Shown: positions 11,001-23,000 of the stretch, one piece after another
How the letters are laid out: every line of letters begins with the position of its first letter
Numbering within the stretch: position 1 is the first letter of the stretch
Assembly (NCBI GenBank): GCA_012934845.2
Contig: WNNJ02001112.1
Span: 124,001-188,000 of the forward strand
Reading direction: 5' to 3'
DNA length: 64,000 bases
From: Pomphorhynchus laevis
Taxonomy: Eukaryota > Acanthocephala > Palaeacanthocephala > Echinorhynchida > Pomphorhynchidae
Notes under the pieces: generated by a model
Told to the model about the DNA's origin: nothing
What the model saw: the letters and a program-made list of their open reading frames with translations, nothing else
The model's database searches: none
Position numbers and translations under genes: made by a program

Positions 11001-14000
11001 TTGCTCTGGGGGACGTCCTCCGGAAAAGGAGACTAATCCCGAGATAGCCCAAGTGCCCCAGAGGCTCACTTGGGTTTTCCAATTCAATGACATACGCCGC
11101 GCCCGTTTCAGGATCCACTTAGCTTTCTTAAGGATAAGTTTTAGTCTATCCAGTCAGCTTTCGCCGACCAGTTCACCGTAACGGTGAACCCCAGGTATTT
11201 TACTCGACTTGTGAAGGTAACAGTGGTTTAGAGGCAGGTAAGGAGGAGAGCGCAGAGAGAGCTAATCTCTTAAGTTTTTGCTTGGTAGCAGGAGAGTCAT
11301 GGAAGACTACCACCTGCTATTTTACGGAGTTTAAAATAAGATTGGATTGGGTTAGCTGGTCTTTTAGTCTTAAATAGAAACGGCTGATGTCTGAGACTAC
11401 GCCTATACACCTGTGTCCAGTGAGCAGTGCTGTAGTGTCATCAGTGTACACCAATAGACGTTGTTCGCGTTTAAATATTTAAAGAGGTTAATGGAGGCAG
11501 TAAGATATAAGATAGGAGAAAGAGGTGAGCCTTGGGGCACACCCGTAATAGGGTAAAACTGACGCGCATCAGGGTCGTCTTAATAGTAAAATCGCTTTGT
11601 GTACATCGGAATCTCCACCCTGTTTACAATTATCGCAGGCAACCCGAGGGACAAAAGCGAAGAGATACAAAGGAAATGGAGATACGGTATAATCTAGCAG
11701 AGAAGTCAAGGAAAACAACCACAATAGACGATGGCTATAAACCCGACAACTCTGATCCACTTCATCAACTGCTAAATGGACCGAGCGAACTTTCACGACC
11801 ACATAAAAACCTGAAGGGATTAAATTATGCTTACTTAAATGGTCGCGGATTTTACACGCAGCGCTATTTCGTAAATCGACAAGAGGACATTTTGAATCGA
11901 AATGGGTCGCAGATCTTGAGGGCATGAGACATGATTTTTCTTAGATATAAAAACACGTTTACTAATGTTGATGCCTGCTACATCGGATGATGAGGCTAAA
12001 AGCATTGTGACGGCCACCTCTCTTCTCTGATCGGCTGTCAAAAGCTGAGAGAGCCGAGAAAAAAGCGAAGCGACGTATTTGGAGGTGCCCGGAGTGGACC
12101 CCAGGAGTTAAGGATATCCATAACAGATAGATCGCTACTCCTGAAGTTACCCCAAGGTGGGATTGGTTGAGGTAATTGAATGGCTTTATAATCATGTAGG
12201 GATAGAGACTCCTCCAAAATTTTGTCAAGACCTATATTTCCAATCCAACCCAATGCCATATCCTTCCAACATACAAACATCTCCTTCTTGAATATCTTCC
12301 AGAATGAAGACTGGGCTGGATTAAGGGAAGCAATGCTTGCCCTTTCCTTGCCCAGTTGGAACCTATATATAGTGCTTTAATATTCTTTCGAAAGCACCTG
12401 TCTGGCAGAAGCAGAGATATTGGGAAGACGAAACATATATGCTAAGGTCTTGAGTTTTGTCGGAGTCGGACTGTAGATACGACAAGCTATGCGGTAGCTT
12501 GCGAAGAGAAGCAGGAATTACATTCGGTTAGATTATCATTACCAATTTGGGGGAAGCGTTGGATAGCTTCCTGAAATAAGTCAGTCTGATAGGATCGAAG
12601 TGGAATCTCGTTCTAAGCAGGGTATCCTCCTCTATCCGCCAGCGATTCAAGTAATGAGAGGTGGACAGATGTTGACGCGCTTGCTCTGTACAGTGGGATT
12701 TTAACAACCACCTCTCATTGAGCAGTAATAAGTCGAGGAGTGAATTCGTTGATGTGCAATGAAAGGTGGGGGTGGTTTATGAATAAGATAACCGTTTCGG
12801 GCTCTGCGAATTGCTGCATTAATACAACGACTAGCTATGTCGTTAAAATCACCAAGTACCATGTCATAGCCGCTATCAATAATCCTATCTAGGAGGTCAC
12901 GGTTCTTGTGAATCTCCCCTGGACGGATGTATATATGGGCTAGACTGAGGCGTTTACGGTTCTTACAGAGTGAAACTACTAAACAAGACAGAGCTAGGCA
13001 AGAATAGTTGAGTAGAAGAAAAAGGCTCACGAGTACTCTGCATTGTGTTAGGTCAGCTGTGTGGGATCGCCTCATCCCTAGATGGAGCTAGGGGTGGATG
13101 GGTTACCCCCCACCACCACCACCAAAACCATTCAGAGTGGGCACTTGCCCACGGGCGATTTCTTCATTTCCCTTTTAAGCTTTTTTGCCCTTTAGTAATT
13201 TTCTAATCCTAATGGGGGGGAACGTCGTGATCCGAAGCCTCCCTTTTCTTAGATTTAGGAAGAACTTGTTCCGTAACTCGAGGCGAGGTGTAAAAGGCCC
13301 CGGCCAAGTTTGAGACCAGGTCTTTCATCTTTTTGAGGGCTGCCTGGATCTTGTTGTCAGTAATTTTCATCATCTCTTCGTCTGACATTCTGTTGCCTAC
13401 AATTGCAAAGGAATTGTCAAGTTTTTTAAACGTTGGTCGATTGTCGCACTCCAATGAATTTTTGTACAGTTTGAAATCGGGTCCCTTCGAGATTACTCGG
13501 GCTGCCCCCCCCGCAATTGGAGTACAAAGAAGTAGAATTGCATTTCATCCCCGACTCTTGACTTGATCCAAACCACATACGCCACGAGTTTTAGGTAAGT
13601 CACAGCTTTAGGACCAGTGCTCCCAAGTGTGACACTGGTTGCAGTGAGGGTACGTTAATTTGTCCATAGAGATAATCTCGAACTTTAGATTAAACCCTAT
13701 AAAGGTTTTTAGATTAAAAACCTTGAAAAGATTTTTGCCTGCTTAATTGTGAATGGTTTGGGTAGAATTTGTTATACTGCATAAACATAAAGCTATGCGT
13801 CAAACATATGCTCTAAGCTCCTCGTCTCTCGTTTACCAGCATAGTCCGCGCCGATTGGATTCTTCGGGGGGGGGGTGAAAGACCCCGGGTGGTTCAGTCG
13901 GAAGGCGGCGTGTTGGATCGGTTTGGGGGCTCAGATCCCACTGGACCTGAGGTCATGAAAGAGAAAGGGAAGATGAAAAAGAAGGAAGATTCTGTCATTT

Positions 14001-17000
14001 TTTCTGAGTTGGTTATGACCTACCTTTTTTTATTCTTGCATGCTATATTTTGGTGTATTTAATAAAGTCTTTATTTATTTATTTAAACATATGCTCGATT
14101 AATTAATGAAAAAATAACAGTCGGTGCTACAAAGAAAAACGATTTTGCTGGAAAAATGGTAGGAAATGCAAACAATTTGGAAGATTATTAGGTAAAATCT
14201 ACTGCTAATCATACAGATAGAATGGTTAGTAACATTTCGTTTGTTACAGAGGATGTAAAGGTACTCCCTCCCATCCCAAAGTTATAAAATCTTGCAATTA
14301 TGAAACTACTTTGGCCGATAGAAAGGCAGAATCTGTTTAACACCTTTCGTCTATTCGCTGACGAATATTCAAATATAGTTTTATTTAACTCAATTTAATT
14401 TTATGAGACCGAAATCAATATATCCTTCTCAATCTCTGACATTCTAAAAAGCTATATAAACTTTTTTGAGTACTCACTAGTGGATTTTGTTATTATATAG
14501 ATCAAACCTATTCTTGCCTCAGTGAAGATTTCTAATCTACCTAATCATTTAGTGGATAATGACGTACAAGCTCATCAAAATACATTCAAAGTAACGAATC
14601 TCCGCACCATCACAGGGAAGAGCGGCTTCCCTCTGCCGATTGGCTTTTGCTAGGCGCCCATAGAGTAGACAGGGTTACTTTCTAAGACAGCCTGCAACCC
14701 TTTTTTAGGCCATAACTTTCACTTCTCGGTAATTAGTACGGAGGAATACACTTACCCCCATTGCAACCTATGCCATACATGGCGGCACTAGTCGTCTGGA
14801 TGCTGTAAACCGATTTCCTGTGGAATATGTGTCTCTACCTCCTGCCCAGCCCTTAATTCTGACCAAAAATGCTCGGCTCCCCCACCTGTTTGAATTGTGT
14901 TGGGGGCCATCATGCTTGGCCCAGGAAATGTACGCACTTCAAAAGTTATTGCAAATCTTTCATCAAATCTTCGCAAATGAAGGCTACAGAATCTTACATT
15001 CACATAGCATCGAAAATGGATGATGGAGACCTTCTTCGTATAGTAGATGCCCGTGTTAACACGGATATAAAAAAGGTCAAAGATCTAGTTGCAACACTTC
15101 TATCAGCCCTCTTTGCAAATCCAGTCCTGCCTACACCTGCCGTTCGTGTATCTAAGAAGAGGGGGCTTCGGCCCATACCGTTCCTTTGATCAAGATTGGG
15201 AAGATGCTTAAAGGAAAGAAGACATCTCTGGGAAATGAAGACGCTGCCCATAGGCAAGTACCTATCCCGGATGATTCTAGTGACGGGAAGGGAAACCTTC
15301 CCGTTCCTAGCTCTGTTCAGGTCGGCAATCCCACATCCAACTAATTCATCACAATGCAGAGTACTAGTAAGCCTTTTTCACTGAATATCCTTCAGTGGGA
15401 TTCGGGAGGTGCTTCTGTCTTTAGACTTCTATCCGGTAGATATCAGATTTTATAGTACTTCAGGAGACGCTGTCTATCCGTCTCCACCAAAACATAACTT
15501 GATTTATTCCAAAGCACATTTGTTCCCACTATACTCCGTACATTACCCCACCTAACTCCTCTTCATCTCAAGGACTCTTGGCCCGCCTAACTAACTATTC
15601 ATGCCCAGTCATGTCTTGTTTAGTAATTTCACTCTGTAAGAACGGTAAACGCCTCAGTTTAGCCAATGTCTACATCCGTCCAGGGGAGATACACAAGAAC
15701 CATGACCTCCTGGATAATATTATCGACAGCGGCTATGACACGATACTTGAGAATTTCAACGACAGAAATGGTCGTTGGGTCAATGCAGCACTTGGCAGAG
15801 CTAAGAACGGTTATCTTATTCACAAACCACCGTACCCTCCCGTTCATTGCACATCAACGAATTCTATCCTCGACATTTTAATGCTTGATTCGATGTGGTT
15901 GTTAAAACCCCTCTGCACGGCGCAGTCGCGCCAGCAATTGTCCACCTCTCACGACCTAATTCGTTTGAGAATCGAGGAAGATAAGTTGCTTCGAAGGAGG
16001 TTTCACTGTGATCTGATCAGAGTGGCTTTCTTTCAAGCGGCTATCCAACTTTTTCTCAGAATAGAAAATGGGAGTCTGACCGAATTTAATAACTACCTCT
16101 TTTCGCATGCTACTGCGATTTTATCGACTACCTATAAAGATCGTATATACAATCCCACTCCGACGAAACTCAAGGTCCTAGCAAAACTGCTTAACATCCC
16201 TAATCTCTCTGTTTCCGCCAGACAGGCTCTCTCGAATAAATACTGGAGCACGAGATATAGGTTCCAGCTGAGTAGGGTTAGGTCGAATATTGCTCGTCTT
16301 AATCCTTCTCAGTCTTCCTTTTGGAAGATTTTCAAAATGGAGAAGTTTGTTTGTTGGAAGGATAGGGCATTGGGTTGGATAGCGAATGTAGGCCTTGACA
16401 AAGTTTTGGAGCAACTAAGGAGCAACTCAATCACCTTAACCGATCCCGGCTCGGGGAAACTTCAGGAGTAGGGATCTATCTGTTACGGATATTCTTAATT
16501 CCTGGGGTCCACTCCTGGGCACATGCAAATCCGTCGCTCCACTTTCTTCTCGGGTCTGTCAGCTTTTGACAGCTCGGACGTAGCAGGCATCAATAATAGT
16601 ACACGTGTTTTAATTCCTAAGAACAATATTGTCTCATGCCATAAAGATCTGCGACCCATTTCGATTTAAAATGCCCTCTTGTCGGTTTACGAAAAAGTGC
16701 TTGCGCGTTAAATCCGCCATCATTTAGGTAGGCGTAATTTGATCCTTCCAGGTTTTCATGGGTTTGTCAAAGGTCGCTCGGTCCATTCAGCAGTTGTCGA
16801 GGTGAAGCAGTTTTGTTGGGCTAATAGCCATCGTATAGTTGTGGATGTTTTTCTTGACTTTTTTGCTGCATTTGACCGCATCTCCATTCCCTTTGTGAGC
16901 TCTTCTCTCAGGTCCCTCGAATTGCCTGCGAAAATTGTGAACAGGGTGGAGATTTTGCTGTACACCAAGCGATTTTTCTATGAAGATGACCCTGGTGCGC

Positions 17001-20000
17001 GTCAGTTCTACCCTATTACGAATGTGCCTCAAGGTTCACCACCTTCTCCAATCTTGTATCTTGAGCATCAATTATTCTATTTAAAATATTCAAACGCGAA
17101 CAACGTCTAGTGGTGTACGCCGATGACACTACAGTCCTGTTCACTGGACGCAGGTGTAAAGAAGTATTCTCTGACATCAGCCGTTTTATTTCAAGATTAA
17201 ACGACCAACTACCCTGATCCAATCTTATTTAAAACTCCGCAAAATCGCGGGCGGTAGTCTTTCATGGTTTCCTTGCAACAAAGCAAAAACTTAAGAGACT
17301 AGCTTGAATGTAAAAATAGCACATTACTGTAGTTCACATCAACGATAAAGATTTTAATTCAGATTTTGTTTCAATTGACATTTCGTCGGAAGCAAAAAAA
17401 TAAAACAATGCAAAACAATGACTTGCCGGAAGAATAAAAAAGTAAAATGCTATGACTGAGAAAATAATTTATGGATTTTATGAAATACAAAAACTCCATG
17501 CATAAATATAAAAATAGCATATGGTAAAGATGGACAAAATGCTATAAAATGTCAATAATCTTCCTATGTCGTCTTTTTATAATGACGAGTAAGTGGGATC
17601 AGATCCCTCCAGCCTACACCAGGGCGCCACTTTCCGTTTGAACCATTCAGGGTCTCTCACACACCTGAGGGTCCAATCAAAGCGTACTATGGTAGGTAAT
17701 ATTGAGACAAAGAGCTTGAGAAATCTAGATATTTGGTATGTGGGACGTTTTCTAGAAAAGATGACTAATTCCGAGATTGCTCAGGTAGCCCAGAGGCACC
17801 CCTGAGCTTTCTAAATTAATGACAGATGCTGGGCCCGTCTAGTTTTCTTCAGTACACTTTTGAATTTAATCAAGTCTGGTCCAGTCGACCATTTAACCGT
17901 TATCGTGCATTCCAGCTACCCCAATATAGCTCTACCCCAAGATAGAGCTGGGATTGCCAATCTCTTTAATTTTTTCTTCGTCGCAGGGGCGTTATTAAAA
18001 ATAACCCCCTGCGATGTAGATGAGTTGAAGATAAGATTGGACGCTAAGATTAAACGCAGATAGCTGGTCTTTTTATCTTGAAAATAAACGGCTGATGTCG
18101 GAGACTACATCTATGCACCTGCATCCGGAAAACAGGAATGTGATATCATCAGGGTATACCACTAGTTGTAGATTGCATTTAAATGTTTTAAAGAGTACGA
18201 TAGAAGCAGCAAGAAATAAGATGGGAGAAACTGGGAACCTTGAGGCACCCCTGTAATATGATAGAACTGACGAGCATCATGGTCGTCTTCATAAAAGAAC
18301 CGCTTGGTGTACAGCAGTATCTCCACTTTGTTTACAATTCTCGCAGGTAACCCGAGGGACCTAAGAGAAGAGATAACAAAGGGAATTGAAAGGCGGTTAA
18401 ATGCAGTAGAAAAATCAAGGAAACATCCTCAACGAGCTGATGCTGCAGTCCTGACAGTACCTTTGTTCAGCGCTAACTGCCGAATGAACCGAGCGACCTT
18501 TGACAAACCCGTAGAAACTTGGTGGGATTAAGTTACACCTATTTAGATGGTAGCGGATTCTACGCGCGAGCGCTTTTTCGTATATGGAGATTAGGGAATT
18601 GGATAAAAATATTCCCCGGCTAATGTTGACGCCAGTAACATCGTTGAGGGAGGCTAATAGCAGCGTAATGGCGACCTCCTTTCTCTGACTGTCTATCAAA
18701 AGCTGACAGACCTAGTGGATAATGGCGCATGGGATATGGTGGTGCCCGGAAGTGAATCCTAGACATTTACGATATTAGTAACCGATAAATTTCTGTTACC
18801 CCAAGGCGAGATTGATTTGGAAGATTGAGTGGCTGCATAATTATGTATGTTTAGTGACTCCTCCAAAACTTTGTCAAGACCAATGCTGCCAATCCAACCA
18901 GATGTCCTCTCTTTCCAGCAGACAAACTTCTCCTTCTCGAATATCTTCTAGAAGGAATGGATAAATACAAGCAATGATCGCATTATCTCTACTCAGCTGA
19001 AAACTATATTTACAGCTCCAGTATTCTTTCGAGACGACCTGCCTGATGGAAACAGAGAGATTAGGAAGGTTTATCATTCTATCTAGGACCTAGAGTTTTC
19101 TTTGTGTGGGATTAAATGAACGACCTTTATAGGTGGTCGAAAGTATCGCGGGAGTTTGTAAAGAGAGATAGGAATTAATTCGGGTCAGACTCGCATTATC
19201 TACGACTGGGTAGAGTTGGATCGCAGCCTGAAAGAAGGCTTTTATGATTGGATCAAAGTGAAGCATCTTAATCAGCATCATATTCCTCTAATGCTAGCGA
19301 AGTAAGTCATGCGAGATAAGCAGTTGTTAATGCAACTGCTTAATTAATACAGTTAATTTAATAACTGTATTAAATTCAATTTAATACAGTTATTAATACA
19401 GGCTTTAGCAGCTACCTCTCGTGTAACAGTAGTATGTCGAGGAGTGAATTTGTTTTTGTACAATGAAAGGTAGGGGATAGTGGTTTATGAATAAGATAAC
19501 CGTTTCGGGCTCTGCAAATTGCTGCATTAATACAACGACTAGTTCTGTCGTTAAAATCACCAAGTACCATGTCATAGCCGCTATCAATAATCCTATCTAG
19601 GATGTCACGGTTCTTGTGAATCTCCCCTGGACGGATGTAGATATGGGCTAGACTGAGGCGTCTACGGTTCTTACAGAGTGAAACTACTAAACAAGACAGA
19701 ACTAGGCAAGAATAGTTAAGTAGAAGGGCGATCTTAAGGAGCATTTAACTAGGGTTAAAAGACCTTGAGATGAAGAGGAGTGAGGTGGGGTTATGTACGG
19801 AGTATAGTTTGAACAAATGTGCTTAGGGATGAATCGAATAATGTCCTAGGGGCGACGGATAGACCGCGTCTCCTGAAGGACTATAACATCTGCATCTCTA
19901 CCAGATAGAAGTCTAAGGGCAGAAGCTCCTCCCGAATTCCACTAGAGGATATTCAGTGAAAAAGACTCACGAGTACTCTGCATTGTGTTAATTAGTAGGG

Positions 20001-23000
20001 TGGGATTGACTTCCTCTAGACGGAGCTAGGGGTGGATTGGTTACCCCCACCACCAGAACCATCCAGAGTGGTCACTTGCCCACTGGCGATTTCTTCATTT
20101 CCCTTTGAAGCTTGTTTGCCCTTTAATAATTTTCTAATCCTAATGGGGGGAACGTCGTGAGGCGAAGCCCCCTTTTCTTAGATTCAGGATGAACTTGTTC
20201 CCAAACTCGATGCGAGGCGTAAAAGGCTCCGGCCAAGTTTGAGACCAGGTCTTCCATCGTTTTGAGGGCTGCCTGGATCTTGTTGTCGGTAATTTTAATC
20301 ATCTCTTCGTCTGACATTCTCTTGCCTACAATTGCAAAGGAATTGTCAAGTTTTTTAAACGTTGGTCGATTGTCGCACTCGAAGGAATTTTTGTACAGTT
20401 TGAAATCGGGTCCCTTCGAGACTACTCGCGCTGCCCCCGCAATTGGAGTACAAATAAGTAAAATTGCATTTCATCCCCGACTCTTGACTTGATCCAAACC
20501 ACATACGCCACAAGTTTTAGTTAAGTCACAGCTAGAGGACCAGTGCTTTATGTATTGTATAAACGTTCCTAGATCTGCGAAGTGCTTTATTAATCCAACG
20601 ACCACTTATGTCGGTTATGCCGCCAAGAAACATGTCATAGCCGCTACAAATATACGGTCCAGGAGGTCAAGGATCTTGTGGATCTCTCCCGAACGAATTT
20701 AGATTTAGGCTATTCTGATGCGTTTACCTTTCTTCCAGAGTGTTATCGCTAAACAAGACATGACTGGAAAGACAAGGCATGACTGGTTTTATAGAAATTA
20801 TGATCTTAAATGACATTTTACTAAGGTTCAAAGACCTTGAGATGAATATGCTCCCCAATTTTTAGTTCGATAATTCTCCGTGGATGGAGGTGCGTTGTTT
20901 GTAACGGTGTTCACGCCTCGTTGATCATTTGACGATTTGCCTGTGCTAGAAGATAATCATTTCAGGTAGCTTTTAAAAAATGAGCAATTCCAGACCATAG
21001 GGAGTGGGAGAGTAAGCGGTTTGAGCAGCGGGGAGCTGCTTTGCAGACATTGAGATGATCCGGATCCGTCGATGAACAAAACCCGCATATTCTGTCGTCC
21101 TTGCATGACGACCCCCAGTGTCACCACGAATGGCACTGATTGCAGTGGGTGAACGTCATATTATTTTCAGCGATCAGCCAAAATCTAAGGTTGCACCCCA
21201 TAAAGAGATTGCAAATTAGCTAAAATTTTCGCGGTGACTAAATCTATGTTTGCGAATGCAATTGGTAGGGGTGTCGTTCCTCCCCTTTATAATTCGAATG
21301 TCGTAATTTGATAAATCCAATGCTTTGCTATTTTATAAACTGGTATTTGGAGAATCAGCTGCTAAGGTAAAGTGCGAAATCTGTTATATAGACATATTAT
21401 TTATAAAACGAAAATAATATGACTATTAATAGTCATATAATTTCAATGGATAGTCATAGTCATAGAATTATCAAAAGAAAAATTCTATGACTATTGAAAC
21501 TTTAAATTGGATGCTCACTAAACATCAACATTGCATTATATATCGTTGTGTAGATTTTAATTTTAATTTAAAATTGAAATAAATTTTAATTGTAAATTTT
21601 AATTTTAATTAAAATTTTCCTTTATTTATTTGGATTAAATAGTTTTAATCTGATGTATAGTTAGATCAATTGCAAATTAGTGATGAAATTAACAATTGCA
21701 GTATCGTCAACTTTAATGTAATTTAATATAAAATGCTAGAAAAGCAATTTGAAAATATTTTAACAAAAATGCTCTCAAACAAATTTTTTCTTAAAAAAAT
21801 ATTTATGAAATATTTTACTAATCAGATTACTTAAATGAGCCTTAAATTAGTGATGAATTAATAATAAATAAATTTTTAAATTAAAATTAATTAATATAAC
21901 TAAAATTCATATTTGACTTGTAAATCGTTATTTTATTTTCATTTAAAGTAAAATTCAGATTTTATTGTCATTTTTTATCTGTATAATATTCACAAGAACC
22001 TGAACGAAATCGAAAATGTCCCCTCCCATATATTATTCTAAATGTATGGCTAAAAGCTTTTATAATTTGGTCTTCCAGACTTTTTTGATGCATTTATCAA
22101 TTTCAATTAATTAACATAAAAAATATAATAAATGCAATTTCAAAAAAATGTATTCAAATGTAATTTAATTGTGATCATTTGATCATCCAAAGATAATTGT
22201 TTTAAATCATTTAAATGAATAATTTGTGAAATATTCATATCATTTTTCCATGCTCTTCATAGATCCGACTGGTCAGATTGCGACTGTCTCATCGTTACCA
22301 GAAGGATTCTTTGATAATCCTGTCGTAGATGCCAAGGTAACAGTAATCTTTAAAAGAGCTACAATATGTTTGTCCAGATCAGAAAAGTAGAGTACAAGAA
22401 TAAAATCGATGAAGAATATGAAATCTTCCAAAAGTCAATTGCACAAGATGTACTTGTAAGTACTTGTATACTATTTGAGTCCTAATTAACGCATGTATAT
22501 ATTAATACGAATTTTGCGAGCAGAATAAATTTTATTTAATAATAATTTAGGTTCGTTATTCAATTTTATCAAATTAAAAATAGCATTCAAACTTTTCAAG
22601 TTTTTATTCAATATTTGTTATTTGGAGTAATTTTGAAAGATTTGAAGTATTCAAATCTTTTTATAGTGATTTGAGTTTAGAAACAATTATTATAAGTCAC
22701 TGTTCTATAATGGATAAAAATGTATAAAGATGGAATCATAAAAATTTAATTACAGTTATTGATAACTGGTTAACCTTCAGAAATTCTTACAATTATAAAA
22801 TCCTCTATTTAATATATTAATGAATTATTATCAATATTTATAATGATGAATATTAGAAATATTATTTTATTTAAAATAAATATTAAATTTAAATAATATA
22901 TAAATATTATTTTATTAAATATTATCCGGGGTTTAAAAATTCGAATTCTCAATAATTAAATAATAAACAGAGTGTACGAAATAATTAAATTTTGTGAAAA